Of a DNA stretch of 64,000 bases, positions 43,745 through 53,066 are shown piece after piece. Within the stretch, counting starts at the first letter, position 1. Every line of letters begins with the position of its first letter. The notes beneath the pieces were generated by a model. It searched no databases. It was not told the origin of the DNA and worked only from the letters and a program-made list of their open reading frames with translations. Source of the stretch: Streptomyces spiroverticillatus (lineage in GTDB: Bacteria > Actinomycetota > Actinomycetes > Streptomycetales > Streptomycetaceae); the NCBI GenBank assembly GCA_014650415.1, contig BMUX01000001.1, positions 869,549-933,548 of the forward strand, read 5' to 3'. The position numbers and the translations under genes were made by a program.

Positions 43745-45133
43745 ATGGCCCGCCGCCCCGGCATCACCCGCCCCCTGCCCGGCGCCCTCCTGCTCGCCGC
43801 CGCCCTGCTCCTGGCCGGCTGCGGAAGCCCCGCCGAAAGCCCCCGCCCCTCCCCCTCGGCAACCGGCCCGAGTACCCCGGGGCCGCCCTCCGGAGGCACC
43901 CCCGCACCCCCACCCCCACCCCCCGCCCGATCCAACCCCTTCCCCCTCCCCCTGATCGCGACCAAGTGGGTCCTGCTCTCCCTCAACGGCCGCACGGGCC
44001 CGGACCGGGACGCCCCGCGCGACGACTACTACGGCGCCCACCTCACCATCGCCGGAAACCACACCGTGGACGGCTCGACCCCCTGCGGCTCCTTCACCGC
44101 CCGGGCCGAGATCACCCCGCCCGCCGCCCGGAAGATCACCTTCACCGACCTCAAGGACACCCCGTCGCAGAACTGCTCCGGCAGCGCCTCCGAGATGCCC
44201 GAACTCCCCGGACTTCACCAGGAGATGCTGAAGGCACTCCGCACCCCCGCCCTCTCCTACCGCATCGACTACGACAAGGGCGTCCTCGGCCTGTACGCCC
44301 CGAACGCCCCGAAGACCCCGCTCCTGGAAGCCGTGCCCGCGCATGCCTTCTTCCTGCGGCCCAACGAGATCGACGGCATGAAGTGGTTCACCGACCCCGG
44401 CGACCACGCGCCCGAGACCGCCCCCTTCTTCTGGCTGGAAGGCGGCACCGTACGCGGCTTCAACGGCTGCCAACGCTTCGCCGGAGGAGCGGCCGTCTCC
44501 GTGGGCCGTCCGGACATCAGGTTCTTCGACGTCCGCGCGCTGCCGCCCGACCAGTGCACGAACAAGCCCGGCCACGACGCCGCCGGTCCGGACGCGAAGG
44601 CCGCCCGCGCGGCGGAGCTGATGAAGAGGCTCGACGGCCCGTACCAGTTCAAGAAGGACTTCCGGACCATCGAGTTCACGCGCCAGGGCGCCCCCGCGTT
44701 CAGCGCGAACTCCCCCGGCCGTCCCGCGACGACGCCGGTGCCCGACGGCCCCTCCTCCGGCCCCGACCGCCTGACCGGCGCCTGGTGGAACATCCCCCGC
44801 ATCGACGCCGTCTCGGGCGACTACACCGACCCGCCGGGCCCGGGCGCCGGCCTGCGCATCGACGCCGACGGCCATGTCCGCGGGCACTCCGGCTGCGACG
44901 AGTTCGCCGCTCGCGCGCAGGTCGAGAAGGGTACGGTGCGGATCTCCGACGTCGTCGAGGTCACCGACCGCACCTTCATCTGCCCGGAGATCCAGCAGCA
45001 CGGCTCCCGCGACCTGCTCCAGCGGCTCTCCAAGGGCTTCACCTACGCCAAGCCACACACGTCGCAGGACCAGAAGAACTGGGAGACGAAGCCACTGGGC
45101 GAGCAGTGGGGCTTCCCCCTGGAAAAGCCCTGA
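43745..45133 (+). CDS. META-domain lipoprotein (three repeats)
   Basis: 462 aa secreted lipoprotein. Lipobox LAGC (C21 from ATG 43745), then a proline-rich linker. Three META/HslJ-like repeats are visible: ATKWVLLSLNGRTG..., IDGMKWFTD...LEGGTVRGFNGCQRFAGG and TGAWWNIPRIDAVSG...IDADGHVRGHSGCDEFAARA. Each has the tryptophan plus NGC/GC core of this family, seen in heat- or stress-related surface proteins. GTG 43742 is also possible. It converges with hemB (45-bp gap). Confidence 0.82.
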   Translation: MARRPGITRPLPGALLLAAALLLAGCGSPAESPRPSPSATGPSTPGPPSGGTPAPPPPPPARSNPFPLPLIATKWVLLSLNGRTGPDRDAPRDDYYGAHLTIAGNHTVDGSTPCGSFTARAEITPPAARKITFTDLKDTPSQNCSGSASEMPELPGLHQEMLKALRTPALSYRIDYDKGVLGLYAPNAPKTPLLEAVPAHAFFLRPNEIDGMKWFTDPGDHAPETAPFFWLEGGTVRGFNGCQRFAGGAAVSVGRPDIRFFDVRALPPDQCTNKPGHDAAGPDAKAARAAELMKRLDGPYQFKKDFRTIEFTRQGAPAFSANSPGRPATTPVPDGPSSGPDRLTGAWWNIPRIDAVSGDYTDPPGPGAGLRIDADGHVRGHSGCDEFAARAQVEKGTVRISDVVEVTDRTFICPEIQQHGSRDLLQRLSKGFTYAKPHTSQDQKNWETKPLGEQWGFPLEKP

Positions 45134-45178
45134 CGGGCGCCCCCGAAGGACACGCCCGCCACCACTCAGAAGACCGCC

Positions 45179-46171
45179 TCAGCGCAGCATCCGCGCCGCC
45201 TCCGTCGCCCAGTACGTCAGAATCATCTGCCCACCGGCCCGCTTGATGCCGGTCAGGGTCTCCAGGATCGCCCGCTCCCGCTCGATCCACCCCTTCTCCG
45301 CGGCCGCCTCGACCATCGCGTACTCACCGCTGATCTGGTACGCGGCCACCGGCACGTCCACGCTCTCCGCGACCTTCGCGAGGATGTCGAGGTAGGGACC
45401 GGCGGGCTTCACCATCACCATGTCCGCGCCCTCCTCCAGGTCGAGCGCCAACTCCCGCAGGGACTCACGGCTGTTGGCCGGGTCCTGCTGGTACGTCTTG
45501 CGGTCGCCCTTCAGCGAGGACCCGACGGCCTCGCGGAACGGCCCGTAGAACGCGCTCGAATACTTCGCGGTGTACGCCAGGATCGACACGTCCTCGCGCC
45601 CGATCCCGTCCAGCGCATCGCGTACGACACCGATCTGACCGTCCATCATGCCGCTCGGCCCGACCACGTGCGCGCCCGCGTCGGCCTGCACCTGGGCCAT
45701 CTCGGCGTACCGCTCCAGGGTGGCGTCGTTGTCGACCCGGCCCTCGGCGTCCAGCACCCCGCAGTGCCCGTGGTCGGTGAACTCGTCCAGGCACAGGTCG
45801 GACATCACCACGAGGTCGTCCCCGACCTCCTCGCGCACCGCACGCAGCGCGACCTGGAGGATGCCGTCCGGGTCCGTGCCCGCCGTGCCCGCCGCGTCCT
45901 TCTTGGCGTCCTCGGGGACGCCGAACAGCATGATCCCGGAGACACCCGCCGCGACGGCCTCCGCGGCCGCCTTGCGCAGGGTGTCCAGCGTGTGCTGGTA
46001 CACCCCGGGCATGGCGTTGATCGCCACGGGCTCGCCGATTCCCTCCCGTACGAACGCGGGGAGGATCAGGTCGGCGGGGTCCAGCCGGGTCTCCGCGACC
46101 ATGCGCCGCATCGCCGGAGTGGTCCGCAACCGCCGGGGCCGAGCCCCCGGAAAAGAGCCATACACAGTCAT
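45179..46171 (-). CDS. hemB: delta-aminolevulinic acid dehydratase (porphobilinogen synthase)
   Basis: Condenses two 5-aminolevulinate molecules to porphobilinogen. 330 aa. Schiff-base lysine K255 in [10 protein letters not shown] and second active-site lysine K203 in [17 protein letters not shown]. The metal-loop motif here is [14 protein letters not shown] (C127, D129, C137): the classical zinc triad has a Cys at the Asp position, so this looks like a mixed zinc/magnesium type. It lies 1.2 kb from hemD on the same strand, with an ANTAR-GAF gene in between on the other strand. Confidence 0.96.
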   Translation of the reverse strand: MTVYGSFPGARPRRLRTTPAMRRMVAETRLDPADLILPAFVREGIGEPVAINAMPGVYQHTLDTLRKAAAEAVAAGVSGIMLFGVPEDAKKDAAGTAGTDPDGILQVALRAVREEVGDDLVVMSDLCLDEFTDHGHCGVLDAEGRVDNDATLERYAEMAQVQADAGAHVVGPSGMMDGQIGVVRDALDGIGREDVSILAYTAKYSSAFYGPFREAVGSSLKGDRKTYQQDPANSRESLRELALDLEEGADMVMVKPAGPYLDILAKVAESVDVPVAAYQISGEYAMVEAAAEKGWIERERAILETLTGIKRAGGQMILTYWATEAARMLR

Positions 46172-46386
46172 GCGCCCACGCTACGCCTCACCCTCCGCCC
46201 CCTTTACCGACCGCGTGTCGGCCCCCGCCCCACCCCTCCCGGCCCGGGTGCGGCGCCGGGTGCGGGCGCCCCCACCCCACTCCCGTCCCACCCCGCCCGT
46301 GTGGTCAGCTAGGGGGTCACCCAGGCCCCCAGCCCAGGGAGTCACTCAGCCCCAGCCCCCCCCCCCGACCCGAAAGGACCCGCCCC

Positions 46387-47244
46387 GTGACGGACCACCC
46401 CGCCCCCGAGGACCCCGAGCTCGAACGCCTGCGCAGCGAACTCCGTCACCTCCGCGCCCGCGCCCAGACCCACCCCCTCATCTCCCAGGCCCAGGGCATC
46501 CTCCAGGAGCGCTACTCCCTCCCCGACGGCGAGTCCGCCTTCGCCCTCCTCCAGCGCGCCTCCCAGCAGCACAACGTCCGCATGCGCCAGCTCGTCGAGG
46601 CCGTCGTCCGCACGCCCCGCCCCGACCACCGCAGCCCCCTGTGGTTCCCGCAGCGCACCCGCCTGCCCGCCCCGCCGCTGACCTTCCCGGCAGCCCGCCG
46701 GAGCACCTCCCGCGACGAGCCCAACCAGGCGTCCGTCCTGCGCGCGGTCCTCAGCCAGACCCTCGCCGTCCTGGACACCCCCATGGGCAACGTCCAGCTC
46801 CCCGACCGTGTCCGCGGCGGCCTGCGCCTGGAGCAGCACACCGGTCTCACCGACGACTTCGTCGACTTCTTCGCGCACGTCGGCGAGAAGGGCACCTCCT
46901 GTTCCCTCGCCGCCCAGAACGTCGCCCAGGTCACCGTCCACGACGTCGAGTCCGACCCCGTCTTCGACGAGGCCTCCCGCCACGCGATCCTCGCCGCGGG
47001 CTCCCGCGCCGCCCACAGCGTCCCCTTCGTGACGGCCTCGGGGGTCTGCGTCGGCATGGTCTCCGCCCACCTCGACCACCGGCTGAAGGGCGTCTCCGAG
47101 GCCCAGTCCGACGCCCTCGCCGCCCTCGGCGCCCAGGCCGGCCAGTGGCTCACCTGGTACAACCGCACGGTCCTGCTGGACGCCCTGGAGTACCTCCACG
47201 CGCTCGGCACCCATCACCGCGGCACGGCCGGCCGCCGCCGCTGA
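46387..47244 (+). CDS. ANTAR-GAF antiterminator regulator
   Basis: 285 aa. The N-terminal domain (residues 15-75: LRSELRHLRARAQTHPLISQAQGILQ..SAFALLQRASQQHNVRMRQLVEAVV) is an ANTAR RNA-binding domain with the usual A-L-G-L-x-ER core. The C-terminal half (about 115-270) is a GAF-type sensor: TGLTDDFVDFFAHVGEKGTSC..VTVHDVESDPVF..SRAAHSVPF..GVCVGMVSAHL. GAF-then-ANTAR is the common order; here it is reversed. GTG 46387 with AAAGGA eight bases upstream. It should bind paired-hexaloop RNA targets; none was identified. Confidence 0.88.
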   Translation: MTDHPAPEDPELERLRSELRHLRARAQTHPLISQAQGILQERYSLPDGESAFALLQRASQQHNVRMRQLVEAVVRTPRPDHRSPLWFPQRTRLPAPPLTFPAARRSTSRDEPNQASVLRAVLSQTLAVLDTPMGNVQLPDRVRGGLRLEQHTGLTDDFVDFFAHVGEKGTSCSLAAQNVAQVTVHDVESDPVFDEASRHAILAAGSRAAHSVPFVTASGVCVGMVSAHLDHRLKGVSEAQSDALAALGAQAGQWLTWYNRTVLLDALEYLHALGTHHRGTAGRRR

Positions 47245-47278
47245 GCCCCGCCTCGTACATGACGAAGAGGTACGAGAA

Positions 47279-47315
47279 AGGGGCGGCCCGCAGGGAAACC
47301 CCGCGAACCGCCCCT
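47279..47315. terminator. bidirectional terminator between ANTAR gene and hemD
   Basis: Arms AGGGGCGG (47279-47286) and CCGCCCCT (47308-47315) pair around a further GCGGGG-type internal pairing. It lies between convergent genes. Confidence 0.55.
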
Positions 47316-47326
47316 GACCACGCACG

Positions 47327-49024
47327 CTACGTCGTCCGCCGCCTGCGCGACCCCGGCCGCCGCTCGCTCGGCCGGGCCACGTGCTCGCCGGCCTCCAGCG
47401 CCGCCGTCCGCCGCGCCGCGCCGAACTCGGCCAGCGCCTCCGCCAGCCGCAGCACCGACGGCTCCGGCGACAGGACGTCGACCCGCAGCCCGTGCTCCTC
47501 GGCCGTCTTGGCCGTGGCGGGACCGATGCACGCGATGACGGTCACGTTGTGCGGCTTCCCGGCGATGCCCACCAGGTTCCGCACGGTGCTCGACGACGTG
47601 AAGAGCACGGCGTCGAAGCCACCGCCCTTGATCGCCTCCCGCGTGTCAGCCGGCGGCGGCGAGGCGCGCACGGTCCGGTAGGCGGTGACGTCGTCGACCT
47701 CCCAGCCCAGCTCGATCAGGCCCGCGACCAGCGTCTCCGTCGCGATGTCGGCGCGCGGCAGGAAGACGCGGTCGATCGGGTCGAAGACCGGGTCGTACGG
47801 CGGCCAGTCCTCCAGCAGACCGGCGGCCGACTGCTCACCGCTGGGTACGAGGTCGGGCTTGACGCCGAACTCCACCAGGGCGGCGGCCGTCTGCTCGCCC
47901 ACCGCGGCGACCTTGATCCCCGCGAAGGCCCGGGCGTCGAGCCCGTACTCCTCGAACTTCTCCCGCACGGCCTTGACGGCGTTCACCGAGGTGAAGGCGA
48001 TCCACTCGTACCGCCCGGTGACCAGGCCCTTGACCGCCCGCTCCATCTGCTGCGGGGTGCGCGGCGGCTCGACCGCGATGGTCGGCACCTCGTGCGGTAC
48101 CGCTCCGTACGACCTCAGCTGGTCGGAGAGCGACGCCGCCTGCTCCTTCGTACGCGGTACGAGCACCCGCCACCCGAAGAGCGGCTTCGACTCGAACCAC
48201 GACAGCTGGTCGCGCTGGGCGGCGGCACTGCGCTCGCCGACCACGGCTATGACGGGCTGGTGGCCCTCCGGGGAGGGGAGCACCTTCGCCTGCTTGAGGA
48301 CCTGGGCGACCGTGCCGAGCGTGGCGTTCCAGGTGCGCTGGCGGGTCGTCGTGCCGGCGACGGTGACCGTCATCGGGGTGTCGGGCTTGCGGCCCGCCGA
48401 GACCAGCTCGCCGGCGGCAGCGGCGACCGAGTCGAGCGTGGTCGAGACGACAGCGGTCGCGTCGCTCGAACCCACCTCGCTCCAGCACCGCTCGTCCGCC
48501 GTCCGCGCGTCCACGAAGCGCACGTCCGCGCCCTGCGCGTCCCGCAGCGGAACCCCCGCGTAGGCGGGCACGCCGACGGCCGTGGCGACGCCGGGAACGA
48601 CCTCGAAGGCCACCCCCTCGGCCGCGCACGCGAGCATCTCCTCGCCCGCGTTGCCGTCGAGCCCGGGGTCGCCGGAGACCGCACGCACGACCCGCTTGCC
48701 GCTGCGCGCAGCCTCCATGACAAGATTGACCACGACCTTGGACGACATGGGCGTCCGGGTCGCAGACGTGCCCGAAGTTACTGACGAGTCGTCAACTACG
48801 GCCAGTTGCGGCGTACTTACGCCCGCCTTGGCATGGGCGCGTACGACGTCGAGGACCGACGGCTCGGCGATGAGCACGTCCGCGCTCGCCAGCGCCTCGA
48901 CGGCGCGCAGAGTCAGCAGGCCCGGATCGCCGGGGCCGGCGCCGAGGAAGGTGACGTGCCCAGGTGCGGGGAACCCCGACGAAGCCGAGGACGCCGAGGA
49001 TGCGGGTGTGGTGGTGGGGCTCAA
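47327..49024 (-). CDS. hemD: bifunctional uroporphyrinogen-III C-methyltransferase / synthase (HemD)
   Basis: 565 aa. N-terminal part (about 20-270) is the SUMT/CobA methylase fold: FLGAGPGDPGLLTLRAVEALASADVLIAE, VVRAVSGDPGLDGNAGEEM and TVTVAGTTTRQRTWNATLG. C-terminal part (about 280-530) is uroporphyrinogen-III synthase (HemD): LVPRTKEQAASLSDQLRSYG, EWIAFTSVNAVKAVREKF, VAAVGEQTAAALVEFGV and VLFTSSSTVRNLVGIAG. The start is TTG 49024, preceded by GGGGGAG (8-nt spacing), with its TTGA overlapping the hemC stop. Makes uroporphyrinogen III and sirohaem precursor. The methylase half may have diverged. Confidence 0.93.
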   Translation of the reverse strand: MSPTTTPASSASSASSGFPAPGHVTFLGAGPGDPGLLTLRAVEALASADVLIAEPSVLDVVRAHAKAGVSTPQLAVVDDSSVTSGTSATRTPMSSKVVVNLVMEAARSGKRVVRAVSGDPGLDGNAGEEMLACAAEGVAFEVVPGVATAVGVPAYAGVPLRDAQGADVRFVDARTADERCWSEVGSSDATAVVSTTLDSVAAAAGELVSAGRKPDTPMTVTVAGTTTRQRTWNATLGTVAQVLKQAKVLPSPEGHQPVIAVVGERSAAAQRDQLSWFESKPLFGWRVLVPRTKEQAASLSDQLRSYGAVPHEVPTIAVEPPRTPQQMERAVKGLVTGRYEWIAFTSVNAVKAVREKFEEYGLDARAFAGIKVAAVGEQTAAALVEFGVKPDLVPSGEQSAAGLLEDWPPYDPVFDPIDRVFLPRADIATETLVAGLIELGWEVDDVTAYRTVRASPPPADTREAIKGGGFDAVLFTSSSTVRNLVGIAGKPHNVTVIACIGPATAKTAEEHGLRVDVLSPEPSVLRLAEALAEFGAARRTAALEAGEHVARPSERRPGSRRRRTT

Positions 49025-49995
49025 AGTGCTCGCTCCCCCATAAGACCGGCCGCACCCTTGGCGAGCATCTCCGACGCGAGTTCGCGCCCGAGAGCCTCCG
49101 CGGCGTGGTGCGACGTGGGTACGGGACCGGTAGTGGACAGCTGCACCAGCTCGGAGCCGTCGATCGAGCCGACGACGCCGCGCAGGCGCATTTCATTGAC
49201 AATCTGCCCGTCAACCAACAGGTCGGCCAGGGCCCCGACAGGGGCACTGCAACCGGCCTCCAGGGCGGCGAGCAGGGCACGCTCGGCCGTCACGGCGAAC
49301 CGCGTGTGCGGGTCGTCGAGCTCGGCGAGCACGGCAGCGAGGTCGGCGTTGGACGCCGCGCACTCGATGGCCAGCGCCCCCTGACCGGGGGCGGGCAGGA
49401 CGATGTCGGTGTCCAGGAACTCGGACACCTCTTCCACCCTGCCGATACGGCGCAGCCCGGCCGCGGCGAGAACCACCGCGTCCAGCTCGCCGTTTCGTAC
49501 GTAACCGACCCGGGTGTCGATGTTCCCCCGGATCGGGACGGTCTCGATGCGCAGCCCGTGACTGCGGGCGTACGCGTTCAGCTGCGCCATCCGGCGCGGC
49601 GAACCGGTGCCCACGCGCGCCCCGTCCGGCAGCTGCGCGAAGGTCAGACCGTCGCGCGCCACGAGTACGTCGCGGGGGTCCTCCCGCACGGGGACGGCGG
49701 CCAGCGCCAGGTCCTCGGGCTGCGCGGTCGGCAGGTCCTTCAGCGAGTGCACGGCGAAGTCCACCTCGCCCCGCAGCAGCGCGTCGCGCAGCGCGGTGAC
49801 GAAGACGCCGGTGCCGCCGATCTGCGCGAGCTGCTCCTTCGACACGTCGCCGTAGGTGGTGATCTCCACCAACTCCACGTCGCGGCCGGTGAGTTCACGA
49901 ACCCACTCGGCGACGTGGCCGGACTGGGCCATGGCGAGCTTGCTGCGCCGAGTCCCCAGCTTCAAGGCCGTTCCGGCCTTCGCGGCATCAGTCAT
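49021..49995 (-). CDS. hemC: hydroxymethylbilane synthase (porphobilinogen deaminase)
   Basis: Polymerises four porphobilinogens to hydroxymethylbilane. 324 aa. Cofactor-anchoring cysteine C249 in LEAGCSAPVGA, catalytic aspartate in DFAVHSLKDLPT (about 79-90), arginine cluster GTGSPRRMAQLNAY and DTDIVLPAPGQGALAIEC. Starts in an ATGA overlap with the hemA stop and ends in TTGA with hemD, so the operon is translationally coupled. Confidence 0.97.
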   Translation of the reverse strand: MTDAAKAGTALKLGTRRSKLAMAQSGHVAEWVRELTGRDVELVEITTYGDVSKEQLAQIGGTGVFVTALRDALLRGEVDFAVHSLKDLPTAQPEDLALAAVPVREDPRDVLVARDGLTFAQLPDGARVGTGSPRRMAQLNAYARSHGLRIETVPIRGNIDTRVGYVRNGELDAVVLAAAGLRRIGRVEEVSEFLDTDIVLPAPGQGALAIECAASNADLAAVLAELDDPHTRFAVTAERALLAALEAGCSAPVGALADLLVDGQIVNEMRLRGVVGSIDGSELVQLSTTGPVPTSHHAAEALGRELASEMLAKGAAGLMGERAL

Positions 49996-51572
49996 GCCCG
50001 CCCTCTCTTCGCACTCTCGGCACCAGCGGTGTCGTTCGTTTCGCCCTGCGGGCCCTGCGAGCCCTGCGCGCCCAGTGCTCCGTTGCCCTCGGCACCCTTC
50101 GGGCCGTCGGCCCGGCTGACCGCCGCGACCGTCTGCGGGTCGAGGTCGAACAGCTCGCGCAGCGCGTCCGCGTACCCGGCGCCGCCGGGCTCGCTGGCCA
50201 GCTGCTTGACCCGTACGGTCGGCGCGTGCAGCAGCTTGTCGACCACGCGACGCACGGTCTGCGTGATCTCCGCCCGCTGCTTGGCGTCCAGCCCGGGCAG
50301 CCGGCCTTCCAGCCTGGCCACCTCGTTGGTCACCACGTCGGCGGCCATGCTGCGCAGCGCCACCACGGTCGGGGTGATCTGCGCGGCCCGCTGGGCGGCA
50401 CCGAAGGCGGCCACTTCCTCGCCGACGATCCCGCGCACCTGGTCCACGTCGGACGCCATCGGGGCATCGGCCGAGGCGTCCGCCAGCGACTCGATGTCCA
50501 CCAGGCGTACGCCGTCGAGCCGGTGCGCGGCACCGTCGATGTCACGCGGCATCGCGAGGTCCAGCAGCGCGAGGCGCACGGCCTTCGCGCTGTCGCCCCG
50601 CGGCCGGATCCGGGGCTGCGCCTGCGCGGCGGCCTCCCCGTTGTCGGCCCACGCGGCGTGCAGTTCAAGGGAGTTGGGGTCGGCCTCGTGACGCATCTGC
50701 GGTACGTGACCGGGCTCGGCGGCACCGGCGGCGGTCCCAGCGTCCAGGCCGAGGGCCGTGGCGACGTCCTCGACGGTGAGTACGAGGCCCGTCGCCCCGG
50801 TACAGGAGATCGCGACGTCGACTCGTGTCAGCTCCTGGGCCACCTCGTCCATCGGCACGGCGCGCGCGGCCCCGCCCGACTGGCCCAGGATCTCGGCCAG
50901 CCGCTCGGCGCGCGCGGCGGTGCGGTTCGCGACGACGACCTCGGCGACCCCGACCCGTACGAGCGTGGCGGCGGCCAGCGAGGACATCGAGCCCGCGCCG
51001 ATCACCAGCGCCCGCTTGCCCGCGGCCCATTCGGCGACGGGCGCACCGGCGGCGAGCTGCTCGAGCCCGAACGTGACGAGCGACTGCCCGGCCCGGTCGA
51101 TCCCGGTCTCGGAGTGCGCGCGCTTGCCGACCCGCAGCGCCTGCTGGAAGAGGTCGTTGATGAGCCGCCCGGCGGTGTGCAGTTCCTGCCCGAGCGCCAG
51201 CGCGTCCTTGATCTGCCCGAGAATCTGCCCCTCGCCGACGACCATCGAGTCCAGACCGCACGCCACCGAGAAGAGGTGGTGGACGGCCCGGTCCTCGTAG
51301 TGGACGTACAGATAAGGAGTGAGCTCCTCCAGCCCGACGCCGCTGTGCTGCGCCAGCAGCGTCGACAGCTCGGCGACACCCGCGTGGAACTTCTCCACGT
51401 CGGCGTACAGCTCGATGCGGTTGCAGGTGGCGAGCACCGTCGCCTCGGCGGCGGGCTCGGACGCGAGGGTGTCCTGGAGCAGCTTCGCCTTGGCGTCGAC
51501 GGAGAGCGAGGCACGCTCCAGCACGCTGACGGGCGCGCTGCGGTGGCTCAGCCCGACGACCAGAAGACTCAT
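49992..51572 (-). CDS. hemA: glutamyl-tRNA reductase
   Basis: First committed step of the C5 route to 5-aminolevulinate: reduces glutamyl-tRNA to glutamate-1-semialdehyde with NADPH. 526 aa, longer than the usual 420 residues due to a loop near residue 280-310 and a C-terminal extension. Active-site cysteine C50 in TVLATCNRIELYADV, GQILGQIKDA, NADP-binding VIGAGSMSSLAAATLV. Starts in an ATGA overlap with rex; second gene of rex-hemACD, so its expression follows the NADH/NAD+ ratio. Confidence 0.97.
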   Translation of the reverse strand: MSLLVVGLSHRSAPVSVLERASLSVDAKAKLLQDTLASEPAAEATVLATCNRIELYADVEKFHAGVAELSTLLAQHSGVGLEELTPYLYVHYEDRAVHHLFSVACGLDSMVVGEGQILGQIKDALALGQELHTAGRLINDLFQQALRVGKRAHSETGIDRAGQSLVTFGLEQLAAGAPVAEWAAGKRALVIGAGSMSSLAAATLVRVGVAEVVVANRTAARAERLAEILGQSGGAARAVPMDEVAQELTRVDVAISCTGATGLVLTVEDVATALGLDAGTAAGAAEPGHVPQMRHEADPNSLELHAAWADNGEAAAQAQPRIRPRGDSAKAVRLALLDLAMPRDIDGAAHRLDGVRLVDIESLADASADAPMASDVDQVRGIVGEEVAAFGAAQRAAQITPTVVALRSMAADVVTNEVARLEGRLPGLDAKQRAEITQTVRRVVDKLLHAPTVRVKQLASEPGGAGYADALRELFDLDPQTVAAVSRADGPKGAEGNGALGAQGSQGPQGETNDTAGAESAKRGRA

Positions 51573-52339
51573 GCCGGCATCACGGCGGGCACGTCGCCGT
51601 CGGGTCCCTTCCGGGTCGGGCCGTCGGCGGCACGGGGCGGCAGCACGGAGGCGGCAGCGGCGGCGGCAGCCTCCGCGTCACCGGCCTTGCGCTGCTCGTG
51701 GAACGCGAGGATCTGGAGCTCGATCGAGAGGTCGACCTTGCGTACGTCGACGCCTTCGGGCACCTGGAGGACGGTCGGCGCGAAGTTGAGGATGGAGGTC
51801 ACGCCGGCGGCGATCAGCCGCTCGCTGACCTGCTGGGCGGCGCCCGCCGGGGTCGCGATGACCCCGATGGAGACGCCGTTCTCCTCGATGATCTTCTCCA
51901 GCTCGTCGGTGTGCTGGACCGGCATCCCGGCGACCGGCTTCCCGGCCATCGCGGGGTCCGCGTCTATGAGGGCGGCCACGCGGAAACCACGGGAGGCGAA
52001 CCCTCCGTAATTGGCCAGTGCCGCACCGAGGTTACCGATGCCGACGATGACGACCGGCCAGTCCTGGGTGAGGCCCAGCTCGCGCGAGATCTGGTAGACG
52101 AGGTACTCGACGTCGTACCCGACACCCCTGGTCCCGTAGGAACCGAGGTACGAGAAGTCCTTGCGCAGCTTCGCGGAGTTGACCCCCGCGGCTGCTGCCA
52201 GCTCCTCCGACGACACGGTCGGCACGGACCGCTCGGAAAGGGCGGTCAGGGCGCGCAAATACAGCGGAAGTCGGGCGACGGTGGCCTCGGGAATGCCTCG
52301 GCTACGGGTCGCCGGTCGGTGAGTTCGGCCAGTTGCCAC
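51569..52339 (-). CDS. rex: redox-sensing transcriptional repressor Rex
   Basis: Rex, 256 aa: N-terminal winged helix (LPLYLRALTALSERSVPTVSSEELAAAAGVNSAKLRKDFSYLGSYGTRGVGY, about 24-75) and Rossmann NAD(H)-binding domain with GIGNLG (100-105). It leaves DNA when NADH rises. Operators of the TTGTGAA-N4-TTCACAA type control respiration genes. First gene of rex-hemACD; GTG 52339 has CAGGAG five bases away. The operator at 52416-52433 implies self-repression. Confidence 0.97.
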   Translation of the reverse strand: MATGRTHRPATRSRGIPEATVARLPLYLRALTALSERSVPTVSSEELAAAAGVNSAKLRKDFSYLGSYGTRGVGYDVEYLVYQISRELGLTQDWPVVIVGIGNLGAALANYGGFASRGFRVAALIDADPAMAGKPVAGMPVQHTDELEKIIEENGVSIGVIATPAGAAQQVSERLIAAGVTSILNFAPTVLQVPEGVDVRKVDLSIELQILAFHEQRKAGDAEAAAAAAASVLPPRAADGPTRKGPDGDVPAVMPA

Positions 52340-52641
52340 GGTGCTCCTGCGGGATGAGCGGGGCTGTAGGCGGCCGTATGTCCCAAGACCGCCCCGTCGG
52401 ATGCAGGCTATGTCTTTGTGAACGCGTGCACAAAGATTGTGTCCGATTTGTCCAAGCAAAGTGACCGGGGTCACGCGTTCACGTCGCGTCACCCTGGAAC
52501 CGGAACACACACGGTGACGTCGCCATTCCTTCGGGGGCAAACCCGGACACTCTCCTCACAATCCAACCCCCAAGCCACCTCAAACCGCCCCCGATGGTAC
52601 GCCGCTCAACCGTCTGCGCCCATCCGTCGGCCTGTCGCCGC
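52340..52641. promoter_or_regulatory. 302-bp gap: rex promoter region
   Basis: No gene found. The Rex operator (52416-52433) is the only clear element. The rest, towards the glutaredoxin gene stop, is plain GC-rich sequence. Confidence 0.7.
52416..52433. promoter_or_regulatory. Rex operator (ROP) upstream of rex-hemACD
   Basis: TTGTGAACGCGTGCACAA matches the Rex consensus TTGTGAA-N4-TTCACAA with one change in the right arm. It is 77 bp before the rex start and is the known type of autoregulatory site. Confidence 0.9.
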
Positions 52642-52917
52642 CTATCCGCCCAGCTCCCGCCGAAGGCGCCCCGCATCCACCTTCCAGAACGTGTGCTGCT
52701 CCCCGTCCACCAGCACCACCGGAATCTGCTCCCAGTACTCCCGGTGCAGCTCCGCATCCACCGAGATGTCCTTCTCCTCCCACCGCACCCCCAGCTCCCC
52801 GCACACGGCTTCGACCACCACCCGTGCGTCATCGCACAGATGACACCCCGGCTTCCCGATCAGCGTCACCACCCGCTCGGCGGGCTCCTTCTTCCTACGT
52901 CGCAGCAAAGGGCTCAT
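52642..52917 (-). CDS. glutaredoxin-family protein
   Basis: Small thioredoxin-fold protein, 91 aa. Residues 16-91 start VVTLIGKPGCHLCDDARVVVEAV with the redox pair CHLC (C25, C28); cis-Pro in QIPVVLVDG, a standard glutaredoxin layout, and the end GRLRRELGG. Basic head of 15 residues. It lies between rex and the HAD gene, a place linked with thiol homeostasis. Cytosolic. Confidence 0.93.
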   Translation of the reverse strand: MSPLLRRRKKEPAERVVTLIGKPGCHLCDDARVVVEAVCGELGVRWEEKDISVDAELHREYWEQIPVVLVDGEQHTFWKVDAGRLRRELGG

Positions 52918-53066
52918 CCCCCCATTCTGGACGCCCCCGCCACCGCCGGGCAGGGCCCTCCGTCACCACCCGCCCCAGCGCGCCGTAACAACCCGGACGC
53001 AGAGAGTTCACGCCCTCGCAGCCCTCCCGCTCAGGAACTTCCGAACAGAATGGCTATGCTCACGAC

